Source of the DNA: Paraphoma chrysanthemicola
Taxonomy: Eukaryota > Ascomycota > Dothideomycetes > Pleosporales > Phaeosphaeriaceae
DNA: 64,000 nucleotides
Reading direction: 5' to 3'
NCBI GenBank assembly: GCA_020744225.1
Contig: JAGMWG010000002.1
Span: 2,480,001 to 2,544,000, forward strand
Made by a program: the position numbers and the translations under genes. The notes below the pieces were generated by a model. The model ran no database searches. It had not been told where the DNA came from and saw only the letters and a program-made list of their open reading frames with translations. Each line of letters opens with the position of its first letter. Within the stretch, counting starts at the first letter, position 1. Below are positions 1 through 11,150 of this stretch, one piece after another.

Positions 1-321
1 CGTCAACTCCAGGCTCTTCTTCAAGCCGTTCAGCTGGCGCCTGCTCGTGAGACCGCTCATGCGTCTCCTGCCTGCAACTCCACGGCTCTCCAGAATCGGA
101 CTCCGGCTCCTAGCCCGCGCCCGCTTCTCCGGGTCCGAGCCTGACGAGTCCTCATCGATCTGCGGCGGCGACTGCACGCGGGTTTGCTTGTTCTTGCGCG
201 TCGAGGAGCGCGTCACGGGGCCAAAGTAGCTCTCTTGGGTGCTGCCTGCCTCGGACGGCGTGGGTGAGGGCGATATGACGCGCGGGGTCTGCGGGATCTG
301 GTACTGGCGTGAGGACTCCAT
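1..321 (-). CDS. N-terminal part of an unrecognised Ser/Arg-rich protein, cut by the left edge
   Basis: The minus strand is open from an ATG at 321 down to base 1, exactly 107 codons, and runs off the window. The peptide begins MESSRQYQIPQTPRVI and is polar and disordered. It is rich in Ser, Pro, Thr and Arg, with a basic patch (EKRARARSRS) near residue 70 and GRRRM near 85. No domain is visible in this portion, so I do not name it. The start is the first ATG after the divergent intergenic region shared with the SPB4 helicase. The open frame and coherent composition support coding, but the product is unknown. Confidence 0.6.
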   Translation of the reverse strand, partial: MESSRQYQIPQTPRVISPSPTPSEAGSTQESYFGPVTRSSTRKNKQTRVQSPPQIDEDSSGSDPEKRARARSRSPILESRGVAGRRRMSGLTSRRQLNGLKKSLELT

Positions 322-1070
322 GGCGATGCGCCAACAGGTGGGAAAGTAGGGCAGCGGAGGTGCGCGGATGACGCCGGAAAGACGAGAGCGCGCGTCGTCT
401 ATAAGGAGAGCGACGTGGGCGAGCAAACTCGGGGCTCCCGGAGGGATGTAGGAAGGTTGGTGAGGCTGAGTGGGCGCGTCTGCAGTGACGGAGCTTACAG
501 TGGCTTCGACATGGGCGTGTGGTCTGTCAGCCTCTGCTGGTTGGAGTCCTAGACGCGCAAATTCGTCCGGCCGCCGCGCATCGTCTGGCGAGACAGAGGA
601 TGCCACAATGCGAGCGGGCGACGGCGGTCGGGGGACTGCGGGAGGGTTTATAGGTAGGGGGTGTCTCGGACGGTGACGGCGACGTATGTAATCTTGCTGC
701 TGCTTAGGTTGCACTGGAAATTGGCGATGCAATCATGCGAATGCGCGGATCGTGTGCCTGCGGAAATCCCGGCTTGGCGGTGAGATCAGCTTGCATGTGA
801 AGGCGCAAGGCTGGACAGAGAACAGTCTATTATTGCAGCGAAGACGGCACGCTGGAAGTCTTTTCGGGCAGCGATCACGCTTGTCGAGTCTTGCACGCTG
901 GACATGCAGCACATATGACGACTGTGACACGCACCGCCGGCTGCACCTGCCCCGTTGTGAGTGTGGCGTCAGCAGCCAATCAGAGCGCGCGCAGCTCCGG
1001 GAACTTTTTTTCGTGGCACAAAAGTTGCTGAGAACATGTCTGCTCTGCAGAGTCGCAACATCAGAACAAA
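322..1070. promoter_or_regulatory. Divergent intergenic region upstream of SPB4
   Basis: About 750 bases separate two divergent start codons and presumably hold both promoters. A CCAAT box lies at 976-980, about 90 bases before the SPB4 start, in the context CCAATCAGAGCG. The same 12-mer recurs at 21677 upstream of the kinase gene. CCAAT is the known core site of the fungal HAP/CBC complex; function here is inferred. The short ORFs in this stretch look like chance. Confidence 0.45.
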
Positions 1071-3041
1071 ATGGCGCCGCAGACGAAACAGGACCGGGCC
1101 TTCAGCGCGCTGACCCCGGCGCTTTCAGAATGGATCATAGAGGCTGTCGATGCAATGGGCTTTGTGAAGACGACGCCGGTCCAGCATGCAGCCATTCCCA
1201 TGTTCATGAAGAACTCAGATGTCGTCGTCGAGGCAGTGACTGGAAGCGGCAAGACTCTGGCGTAGGATGAAGACTCTCGACTGGAAACCCCAAGAATCTA
1301 ACAAGTGCTCAGGTTTCTTATACCCATCGTGGAGCGACTGCTTCGGCTCGACGCGCCCATTAAGAAGCATCACGTGGGCGCAATCATCATATCGCCCACA
1401 AGGGAACTGGCTACACAAATCCACACGGTACTGTCGTCACTACTCAGATTTCATGCCCCATCTGCAGCATTGCTCGAGCCTGAAGACGAAGACACGGACA
1501 TGGAAGATGCCGACGCTCCACCAAAACCAACATTTCCCCCAGGGACGCTCAAAGTCTTGCCTCAACTATTGCTCGGCGGTTCAGTCACACCAGCACAAGA
1601 TCTCAGTGCATTCCTGAAACGATCACCAAACATTCTCATTGGCACCCCTGGAAGGCTTCTGGAGCTGCTGCGTTCGCCACATGTTCATTGTCCTCAGTCA
1701 TCGTTTGATGCCTTGGTGCTTGACGAAGCAGATCGTCTACTCGATCTTGGCTTCAAAGAAGATTTACAAAAAATCATTTCCCGGCTGCCCAAGCAAAGAA
1801 GAACTGGCTTGTTTAGCGCAAGTATGAGCGAGGCTGTCGACCAGCTCATTCGCGTGGGTCTGCGAAACCCAGTGCGCATAGCGGTCAAGGTCAAGGCAAG
1901 AGCCGTCAACGGCAAAGTCGGCGAAGACGGCAAAATCGAGGACAAGAGAACACCAGCGAGTCTGCAGATGTCCTACCTCATCACGCCTCCTTCGCACAAG
2001 CTACCTGCCATCAAGAAGATTTTGGCATCGCTCCAGCCACAACCACAGAAGACGATACTTTATCTCTCAACGTGTTACTCAGTCGACTACTTTCAGCATG
2101 TCTTGCCCGACGTACTCGATGGCTACGCAATCGTGCCGCTGCACGGAAAGCATCCCGACAAGGTGCGACGGAAGAATTTCAACAAGTTCGTTGATAGCGT
2201 AATTCCCTCGATCCTTCTCACAACCGATGTGGCCGCCCGTGGGCTCGATATTCCCGCCGTAGATCTCGTCTTCCAATTAGATCCGCCTAGCGATCCAAAG
2301 ACCTTCATACACCGCTGCGGCCGAGCCGGACGAGCAGGTCGTCGGGGCCTGGCTGTCACGCTCCTCACCCCCGGTCGCGAAGAAGACTACATCGAGTTCC
2401 TACAAGTCCGACAGACTCCCATATCGCCACTCACCTCCCCTTCGATCACAATTACAACCGCAGACGCCGAGGCAATCACCACGAAAATCCGAAAACAAGT
2501 CAAGCAAGACCGCGCTCTGTTCGACAAGGCGCAACGCGGCTTCGTCTCCTGGGTCCGCGCCTACAGCAAGCACACCGCCAGCTCCATCTTCCGCGTCACC
2601 GACCTCGACTGGGCCGATCTCGGCGCCGCATGGGGCCTACTCACCCTCCCCGGCATGCCCGAGCTGAAGCACTGGGATGGCGACCGACGTCTCGGCCAAG
2701 ATCTCGACCTCGCGACCTACGCATACAAAGACAAAGCGCGCGAGGCACAGCGCCTAGAAGACCTGAGCAAGGAGAAAGAAGCTGGCGAGGAGAAGAAGCG
2801 GCATAAGAAGGAGGATAGAGAGAAGAGTGCGTGGACGGAACAAAAGGAGAGTAAGGTGGTCAAAGAAGCGAGGAGGGAGAAGAAGAAGGCCAAGCGCGAA
2901 CATGAGCGTATTGCAAAAATGACGGACGAGGAGAGGAAGGAGGAGGAGAGGTTACAGGGCATGATCGAGCAGATGCGGAAAAAGGTCAAGAAGCAGGAGG
3001 CTGAGGAAAAGGATGCGGAGTTTGAAGGGTTCAGCGATTAG
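1071..3041 (+). CDS. SPB4: ATP-dependent rRNA DEAD-box helicase, Spb4 type
   Basis: Two exons, 1071-1261 and 1313-3041, give 639 residues. The 51-nt intron splits an Ala codon so that SGKTLA runs straight into FLIPIVERLL, as in DEAD-box helicases. Motifs: Walker A AVTGSGKT near residue 55; PTRELA near 95; DEAD in VLDEADRLLDLG near 200; SAS (FSASMSEAV) near 225; RGLDIP near 365; and HRCGRAGRAGR near 397. The N-terminal pattern ALTPALSEWI and the Lys/Glu-rich coiled tail after residue 550 fit Spb4. The known family role is nucleolar 60S ribosomal subunit assembly. The ATG at 1071 matches the family N terminus. It is a housekeeping gene; assignment is strong by motif order and length. Confidence 0.93.
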
Positions 3042-3347
3042 ACAATCGCCGTCAGTGAGTTTCATCTCGAGCTGTATCAATTACGAGCATGCAACTTTTA
3101 TACCCAGTATCCGATCCAATCGAGCCGCGCACGTTCAAAAAGTATTTTTCCACCACGACGCAGTTTTTGCTCAGCGCATACCGACTCTCCAACCCACAAC
3201 ATGCCTTCACCCACTATTACGCAACCACATCTTCCCAAACAAAACCCTTGTCCTACGCAATTTTCGCTCAAACCAAAATATCCGACAATACTCATACATA
3301 CGCCCACATCCTGCGCTTCAATTCCCGCGTTGTTGCGTGTGTTCAAA
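3042..3347. other. Convergent intergenic spacer
   Basis: About 300 bases between the convergent ends of SPB4 and the first secreted-protein gene. I see no gene here. Confidence 0.5.
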
Positions 3348-3818
3348 TCACTGACAATACGCCGTCCAGCTCAAATAACCTTTTGTATCCACACACTTAT
3401 CCGTCTCCGTTACCGTCTTTGGGTCAACGCTACATGTGCGATCACCGGGGAACATTAGGACTACACAACCCCAAAACACACAAAAGTCAGCTTTTCTGCA
3501 TTACTGCCCAACTATAAGAAAGGAAAGGATATAGGAGATGGAGATGGAGATGGACGTACCGAAACACCCCTTCCTCGCCCACCACATCTTCACCCCCTCG
3601 CCTGGTAATTCATGACACGTTCCGACACCAGGCATCTTCGCGACGCCGTCGGACCAGTCTTTTTGGCCTGCGGTGCAGCGCGCGTCGGCGAATGTGCCGA
3701 TGATGGCGACGGTGGAGTCGCGTTGTGTGAGGGCTTGGGATGGCGTTGGGGATGCGAGGGTTGTGGGGGAGAGAGTGAGGAGGAAAAGGAGGATTGTTGA
3801 TGGGAGTTTGGCGAACAT
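3348..3818 (-). CDS. Small secreted Cys-containing protein A (paralog of 4593-5174)
   Basis: Exons 3560-3818 and 3348-3460 (minus) encode 123 residues. The first ~22 residues form a signal peptide: hydrophobic STILLFLLTL, then LASPTP. The mature part has six Cys and the signature GTFADARCTAGQKDWSDG, shared with the gene at 4593 (GTFKDASCHAGQKDYSGG). The 99-nt intron starts GTACGT, ends GTAG, and is phase 1 at the same alignment position as in the paralog. After splicing, exon 2 reads VLMFPGDRTC...YLSWTAYCQ and aligns with ILLFTDREC...YKSWMPYC, which confirms the model. Role unknown; secreted small Cys proteins of fungi often act outside the cell. The intron contains a GAGATG triplicate. Confidence 0.8.
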
Positions 3819-4592
3819 TTTGATGGGGTGGAGAGGGAAGGATGTAGATGTGTGTTGGGTGAGGTTTTTTGGGAGTGGTAAAGACGGTTGTAATACACTC
3901 TACAGTGTTGAAATTCGATAGATGGATGCTTTTCAAGAAACACAAAGTGTTGATCTGGGTGCTAGATGTATATATACCTACATCTAACCCATCCGACTCA
4001 TGTACATGCAACCCCGATACTTGGTACCCTCTCACGCGAGTCAAGACCGCCGCAAAATTCGAAAAGCCATTCCAGCACTCTCGTAAATATCCACACCGAA
4101 TAGACTCAATCGGATGAGGCTGTTACTCGACGCAAAACTAGGCCCGTTTAGGTAATGCTTTGGAGAAAGGCCCACCATGCCCCGCTTACGCTTCAGCCGC
4201 AAAGCTTAACTTCAGGGTACAACGGCAGTGGCGTGATTTTTTACGCAATGGCTGGAGTTTGATGGATCGAGGGACGGGCTGAAGGGTACAGGATTGAGGC
4301 TGAGGGGTGGCACAGAGTGTTGTTGGGACTCGTTTGGGTAGTTGGGAAGGGAAGCTTTGCATGGGGATTCCGAGTGCACCGCTAGATCAGCGCGACGCGG
4401 TTCCTTTGGTATGTTTGCAGCTGAACTGAACGTTGTACGAGTGTGAACTGATGTGCGTTGTAGAGAGTAAATATGTGTGCGTATATACTCGATCAATCCG
4501 TGTGCACATGTTCGTCTTCCCACTTCTCCTAAAGTCTGTCTCGGCGTCTTACCAAGCTCCTCGCATCGCCGCACGATAATCAACTCTACGAA
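3819..4592. promoter_or_regulatory. Shared divergent promoter of the secreted-protein pair
   Basis: 774 bases between the two paralogous start codons. A TATATATA tract at 3969-3976 lies about 150 bases before gene A, and TATATA at 4482-4487 lies about 106 bases before gene B. Both are TATA-box candidates on the correct sides. No ORF here looks real. Confidence 0.4.
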
Positions 4593-5174
4593 ATGCATCT
4601 TTCTACCACCCTCTTCCCGATCCTCGCTACTCTCCTCCACACAGCTTTATCCACCCCACTCCTCCCGCGCGACGATCCTTCTGTCGAACCCGCATTCACA
4701 ACCGTCATCCTCGGCACCTTCAAAGATGCGTCCTGTCATGCAGGCCAAAAGGACTACAGCGGCGGAATGCCGTCGTGGAGGGAGGGCGATCCTGAGCCTT
4801 CCTACGGTGCGTGTCAGGCCCTGAGCGGGACGAGCTTGAAGATTTGGTGGACGGTACAGAAGAGCAGGTGTCCCAGTAAGTCCAACCTTTTACTAGCGAC
4901 CAAGCGTGAGATCATTATTGGCGGGAAAAGTCTGGGACAAGAATTATTTGGGATGAAAAGGTGGAGAAGAACAAACAAAAGAGGTCCAGCGGTGATTGAA
5001 GATGAGTAATGGTAATATGCTGACATTATGGAAACAGTTCTTCTCTTCACGGATCGCGAATGCAAAGACTACGTGAAAAGTGAATGGCGGACAGACGTAT
5101 GTATTCCCACGGGGCAGTATAAGAGCTGGATGCCGTATTGTACGTGTGGCGCGACCAACGCGTGCAAGGATTAG
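4593..5174 (+). CDS. Small secreted Cys-rich protein B (paralog of 3348-3818)
   Basis: Exons 4593-4875 and 5038-5174 encode 139 residues. The signal peptide (FPILATLLHTALSTPLL) is followed by a likely LPRD cut region. The signature GTFKDASCHAGQKD is followed by Cys at YGAC, SRC, REC, DVC, and a CTCG...NACKD tail. That makes eight Cys against six in protein A, the extra pair lying in the C-terminal tail. The 162-nt intron (GTAAGT...ACAG, phase 1) matches the paralog. Reading through it would replace the Cys-rich C terminus with a Lys/Arg-rich frame, so the spliced form is preferred. Function unknown. Confidence 0.82.
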
Positions 5175-5485
5175 CTTCCGAACAGCGAGGTACACTATCA
5201 TATCCCATGAGTGAGAGTCGGGGAATCTGATTTTGCTGTCAGGAACGTTGATGATAAGATAGATCATGGGGATTTCGAGGCGGGTGTTTCATGGACAGGG
5301 CGGAGTAGGTATACCGCGGGAGTGATGAACGAACAGTGACCACTACCCATTATCTGAGTTTTGTAACGTCACCTAGATGACTCGAAGCGTTGTAAATTTG
5401 CGGAGCAGTGCAATTTTCATCCAAAATTGTAGTACCCAAAATAATATCGCCGCCAAATCCACGTCCGCCAAATCTGGTTTTGATC
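5175..5485. other. Convergent spacer
   Basis: About 310 bases between the ends of secreted gene B and the first HET gene. No gene or clear signal seen. Confidence 0.5.
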
Positions 5486-7929
5486 TCAATCCAGATGAAT
5501 GCGCGTTGGTGTAAAAACACTATCAAACCAAGCTCTTTGTTGAGTGATAGTGAAGCCCGACACGTTGTCGAACCGGCGAATGTTGGACTCCGCAGTACCG
5601 CGTTCAACTTGATGGAGATGACGTACACAGCACTCATCGAAGTTGTCTCGAAGGGGTAGCCAGAACAGTCCTATACGTTCGTACCGATCATCTTCTGTCT
5701 GTCTAACGATAAGAAGTGGCCAGGAGACGCTCGGCATGATGTTGGTCGGCCTGTCTGGGCTCCTTGGGTCCAAGCATCGGCCATCTAGCAAGATACCTTT
5801 GAGGACTGTTTTGTCGTCGAGGCTCCATGGCATTAGATCCCACTTGGGCTCTACCAGTACCTCCGTTTCTAGATCATAGGTGAGTGCGATTGCTCGAGTG
5901 TGGATTACACTCCCATCTGGCCTGCGTATGGTCGCCGCCTCCGCTTCGGAGACCAGACGCAGGGGCGTCGCCTCGACAAGAACGTTGATGCTCTGGTCGT
6001 TGATGTGATCGTTCCTGTGATTCTTGATGTAAGCGTCGAAATTGGTGATGTAATCGTTATGCTGCTCGATGCGATCTTCGTGATCGTCATTGTAATTGTT
6101 TTCATCGTTGATGTAATCGTTGTAATTGTTCATGTAATTGTTATGATTGTTGATGTAATCGTTTATGTCCGTATTATCTCGGGACTGCACGGCTGAAGAG
6201 TGTGGTGTCTGCATAGCCCATATACGACTCTCTTCGAGGGTGACGTATGCAAAGACAGGTGATGTGGGCCTGATATCATCATATTCACGTTCACCGTCGG
6301 CATGAACCAATGATTCGAAGGGACTTCTCCATACCCAGTCGATCCGCCCCTCCCAACCAAGCGAGGACCAGCTGGGAAATCCGGGTCGCCGCCGGCACGG
6401 TGCGCTGTGGTACCAAAACAAGCCTACAATGATAGTCAAGATAGCTGGTCCTGGTTTTGGTATGTAGATGTCAAAGATATGGGAACGACGTGGGTGAGTT
6501 GGTCTCTTGTCAGGATAGATCAAAGATGGTCCCTCAAACATAGGCATACCCCACACGAACTTGATGTCGGAGCAACGATTACTGAGAGATTTGAGAGCCC
6601 CAGTGATTGCGTTGAGCGCATCCGAATCGAATGTCAAACTGCGCATGCTATATGCTGCTAGGTACCTAGTAGCTTGAACGCAAGCAGGGCCCAGCACGTC
6701 CGTAAATTCAACGTCCATGAGATCATTCGAAAACTTCGAATCGGCATCGGGTGACGGAATTAGACCAGCAAGTGGCCATTTTCCCATGTGGTTGTCCAGT
6801 TTTGAAGGAAGCCCAAACAATTTGCTCTCTCGACCTGCACCCACGTTGCAAATGTAGCCGGCGTGAGCATCAGTAAATACCAGTCTCTTACGGGACAGGA
6901 AACATTCTTGATATGTCCAGGCACGATTCGCCCATTGGGAGTCCGAAACATCTGACCATATGGTGAACCTCGCCGGAAGATGCACAAGCGTGATGGATCT
7001 AACGCTGGCATGTATTGGTTTGCGTCGTATGCGAGCGTTCACACCAGGGAGTCCGTGGTCTGGGCCGCTCCCAGCCGCAGCGATCATCGTCAGCTGCGAT
7101 GCTGCGTAAATGTCTCCCATCATCTGGATCTGCTCGTGTTTGCCCTTTGCATCATCTTGGTCGATGCACTGCGTGACATAAGTTCCTAGGCTTTCTATGA
7201 AGACACTAAGGCACTCACATATCTATCGACCCATAGGTATTGTATGCCTAGAGCTTTCGTCAAGACGATACTGTCTTCTATGGTTGCAGGGAGACATGGC
7301 CCAAGCTGAAAGCAACTGTCGTCGAATTGAGATCCTTCGCCACGAACCTGAGATGATCCCCAGCAGTACGAAAGTGTCGCATACGAGTACGTCAAGTTTC
7401 CAGGCACGACCTTGCGTGTAACGCAGTCGATGAGTTTGATTGCATGGCTCAAGTCGTCTTCGGATGTCCGATCTGAGTTGCATGCGTCATGATCTCGACC
7501 GCATTCTGTCAACCACGATTTGACCAGAGCGATGTCGATCTTTTGAGGATATATGTGTTCAAGCCGAGAATGTGCCGCATCCAGCCCAAGTGATGTGACG
7601 ATGAAGTGCGGCCTTGGTTGATTGCCATCACGAACTCCGTGTAAGCTGACAGTTGCGACATTTTGGGAATTGGCAATCACATCGCAACACCTCAGACTAG
7701 CAGTTTCCAGGTTTATATCATGCTTTTCTGTGACCAAGCCAAAGAAATGGCAAATAGGGCAGTCAGATGCATCTAACTGCTTCCTGTCTCCAAGCACGAA
7801 TGGTTCAAAGTTGGATGTGGTATGGTCAAAGGCAGCCGTAAGCTTCTCCCAGGGTATATTCCAGCATCGATCGCAAATATTGCCTTGTTCTGTATCCGAG
7901 TCGCCGGGGCTAACACCGGGAGGCTCCAT
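5486..7929 (-). CDS. HET-domain (heterokaryon incompatibility) protein 1 with Asn/Asp/Tyr-rich insert
   Basis: Exons 7219-7929 and 5486-7168 encode 797 residues. Near the N terminus a C-x2-C pair (ICDRCWNIPW) and CPICHF form the Zn-like signature seen in many HET proteins. The HET core follows: YATLSYCWGS, ALGIQYLWVDRY, then CIDQDDAKGKHEQI after a 50-nt phase-0 intron, IYAASQLTMIAAAG, and WANRAWTYQEC. Residues ~566-630 are an Asn/Asp/Tyr/Ile-rich repeat (NDYIN units) absent from the adjacent paralog. The start MEPPGV is chosen by alignment with that paralog (MESC). HET proteins are known to mediate allorecognition cell death in filamentous fungi; the specificity of this one is unknown. Confidence 0.85.
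5999..6163 (-). repeat. Degenerate coding repeat encoding NDYIN units in HET gene 1
   Basis: On the plus strand GTTGATGTRATCGTT occurs at 5999-6013, 6107-6121 and 6149-6163, with a near copy (GTGATGTAATCGTT) at 6045-6058. Spacings are multiples of three and the last two exact copies are 42 bases apart. Read on the minus strand the core is AAC GAT TAC ATC AAC, giving NDYIN. Intervening degenerate units give NNYMN, NNYND and similar. The reading frame is kept throughout. Confidence 0.75.
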
Positions 7930-8281
7930 GGTCGCAGCCGCTGTGGACACCACGTGTGGCGTGGCTTTCTCCGGTAGTCTTCGGGGATAAAAGTCGAGCG
8001 AAAGCGAAGTGTACGAGATAAAGAATTCGTCAGCCAAAAGAGCTAGTCCGTATGAATTCTCATGAGAAATGAGAAGGATGCAAGGCAACAATAGATCAGG
8101 CTGAGGAAAGAGGTGACTGCGCCTCGGAAACCACGCTAGTCCCAAACAAACTTGACCGGAGCGCGCCACATGCATGCGAGGTGCGAAGCTAATGTATTTT
8201 CCCAGGGGCCAAAATCTTTGGTGGCATAATTTTCAGTGCGTCCCAACCTCGGGTATGTGCCTCTTGATGCTACTCCAAAGC
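7930..8281. promoter_or_regulatory. Spacer between tandem HET genes
   Basis: About 350 bases, presumably the promoter of HET gene 1 and the 3' region of HET gene 2. The upstream frame of HET gene 1 stays open to 8175, so a longer N terminus is possible. However, that extension has no counterpart in the paralog's protein. Confidence 0.4.
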
Positions 8282-10629
8282 TCATTCCAGAAGAAAAGAC
8301 TCCAGCTTGCAAACCCGTTTCCCCCAACCGTAATGCCGTGATTCTTCGGACGAAGCCGTCTCAGCAGTCTTGGCTGTACTGTTTCGATACGACAACTTCT
8401 CAAGCATCGGTGTCTCTCCAAAGAAGCCCGGCGAAACCTTCGCAGAACTGGACCGAGTACAGAACTGCACAGGGAGCTTTCGATGCTGGGAATAGTGTAC
8501 CGGCAGCCAGCATAGTCCGACGCGCTCATATTTCCCGCTTCTTGTCTCTCTCGCAATCATCATGGGATGCATCATGGGGTCATGCCAACTTGACCCATAG
8601 CGGATGTCTCTTGGCCCCGCTTTCTCCCAGGAGCTGTGGAAGATGATGCCTTTGAGCTTTTGCTTTGGGTCCAGATCTGTCGGCGGTATATCCCAATATA
8701 CTCTGACAAGCATTTCGGTGGTTGTGTCGTACGGTATGACAATTGTGCCGGCGGCCTTTACAACTTTGGAGCCACAGGATTCATTGGCATCACTCGTGAC
8801 GTCCAAAGCAGCTAGTCGCACGTCCACTGTCATGGCACGCAATTGGAGTGCCTTACGAGCACCATCACCTCCAAAGTTGGTCTTTCTGAGCATAGCGTAT
8901 CCCGGTCCCTTCGAAAATATCCTCACGCCAGTTTCAAGAAAGGCGACGCGTTGGTATATGTTGATCTCTTGGGTAGGCTTATCGCCATGTTCGTCTCCAT
9001 CTAGTTCATGGTATTGCCAGCTAATTGGTCCCTGCCACTCGAGCGAGGACCAGCTTGGAAACATCTGCCGACGTCGGGCTGGGCTCTTGTGGTACCAGAA
9101 TAGACCCATCTTGATCGCGTTACATCCGGAGAGACTGCCTTTCTCGTCCACTGTACATATCAAAGGAAGCTCTTTACCATCAATTGGGCAGACCGGCATG
9201 CCCCATATATGAAATATTCGATCGCCCATTTCTCTCTCCCTGAGAGTGTTCAAGGCTCCAACGATGGCCTCCAACGCGTCTGAATCATATGACAACTGAC
9301 GACTACTGTATACCTCAAGATATCTGGTAGCTTGTATCATTCCATTCCACTTTAGGTTCGGGCCTCTCTCCGCATAGGTGTTTGTGACGTCTGGTGGCAA
9401 AATGACATCAAGAGGATGTGTTGCCGTATAGTTATCCAGCTTTTTGTTTACTTGCTCCCAGGGTAGATATGTGAGATCTGATTGGGTACTGCGGTCAAGT
9501 TCTGGACCGAAGCATGAGTTACAGACGAATTGAGCTTGTGTGTCGGTAAAGAATAATCGCCTCCGAGATAGGTAGCATTCCTGAAATGTCCAAGCGCGAC
9601 TAGCCCAACTAGATGCTAATACGTCCAGGTTGACTTGACTTCTTAAAGGATGAACTGCGAGGGTAACGGAACGAACTCGAACGGAGAATGTGTCCATTCG
9701 CGAGCAGTCCCGTATACCAGGAAGGCCATACAGTGGATCTTCCCCTGCGGCAGCAATGATAGTCAAATGCGCCGACGAATAAATTACGCCCATCTGTTGG
9801 ATTTGCTCATGTTTGCTCTTGGCATCATTTTGATCAATGCACTGGACTCGATTAGCTACGATAGCGAGGGTGTCTCCTATAGACTCACGTATCGATCCAC
9901 CCACAGGTACTTGATGCCCAAAGCCTTGGTCAACACGATGCTGTCCTCTATAGTTTGCGGAAGTAACCGGTCGAGCTCGGTGTAGGTAGGCTCAAGTTCC
10001 ACATCAGATTGGGCCGTGCTGGAATGACCCCAGACGTAGGACAACGCCACATATAAGCATTCAGTCGATCCTGTCACAACTATTCGCTGTTCGCAGTCGA
10101 TAAATTTGGTGATATGTTTTGGCCTAGCGGATATTGGTGGATTGCACAAAGACCTATGCTGGCTTGCGCACTCATTAATCCAAGTCTTGGCGAGATCAAT
10201 ATCTAGTGTCCGTGGGTAAATCTTTCTCAAGTAAGACTGAGCGTTGTCTTGCGTCATATCTGTGGCTATGATGTGAGGTGCAGGTTCGTGGAACTTCGAT
10301 TGCAGCAAAGTCAATGTGCCGATGCTCGGGCCATTGTAGGGACTGTCGAACCAGGTCAATTTGAAAGTTCGAGAGTTTAGATCGTTTGTAGACGCGACCC
10401 TTTCGAACAAATGGCATACCGGGCATGTGGATGCACGCAACTGTTCGCGTGTTTCGAGAGTTAGATCGTACCCAGTATCCTGCAAGGACTCGGACGGGAA
10501 GGCGAGATTTTCCCATGGTATACTGTAGCAGCGATCACAGATGCTGCCCTGGATTTCATGTTTCGCATCGTCGCGTGTAGTAGCGAATACTGCCATCTCA
10601 TCGGATTCCACGGCCGTACAGGATTCCAT
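8282..10629 (-). CDS. HET-domain (heterokaryon incompatibility) protein 2
   Basis: Exons 9889-10629 and 8282-9841 encode 766 residues. Same order as HET protein 1: SICDRCYSIPWENL with CPVCHLFE, YVALSYVWGH, EDSIVLTKALGIKYLWVDRY joined to CIDQNDAKSKHEQI, IYSSAHLTIIAAAG, and WASRAWTFQECYLSRRRL. The 47-nt intron sits at exactly the same codon as in HET protein 1 (after Tyr, phase 0), which with the head-to-tail arrangement shows tandem duplication. This copy lacks the NDYIN repeat. In YVALSYVWG the usual Cys of the SYCWG motif is Val. Expected role, from the family: non-self recognition or programmed cell death; partner unknown. Confidence 0.85.
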
Positions 10630-11150
10630 CTCGTTCAGTGTGGATGCAGATGTAGGAGACGAATTTAGTCCCGTGGTACAGTAGTGTAAGAGTAAGAGAG
10701 TGAGGGAGGCTGAGCTGAGGAAAGAGGTGGCGTCGCTGCAACAACAACGCTAGTCCTGAAAGAATCAGCCCGAGCAAGCCACGCATCAAGCACATCCGAC
10801 GAATTCAAGCTCCCATAGTAAGTTTCACCAATATCGATTCGTAAGGAAGACACTTTGTGTCGCGCCACCCCAGCGCTTCCAAGCCATATCATTTATGCAC
10901 TATTTCAGCAGATGAGCTGATCTACCATATACTCCAAAAGATGCACTCATAATCCCAGCCCAGGCAATCACACAGCCAGAGCCTTCGCGCTCCACGACGC
11001 CATCGCTATGTACCATAACACCAAACCAATGCTGTAGTAATATACACATCCCAAAAACTCCTTCTTCATCCCTCTCATCCCGTTCAACCAAGTACCACTA
11101 TATTCTCGCCCATGTTGAATATACGCCTAAAACAATCCCTCGGGTAATCG
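10630..11150. other. Intergenic, HET gene 2 promoter side
   Basis: About 520 bases between the HET gene 2 start and the end of the remodeler gene, both minus. Several short ORFs overlap here but none has recognisable content. Confidence 0.45.
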
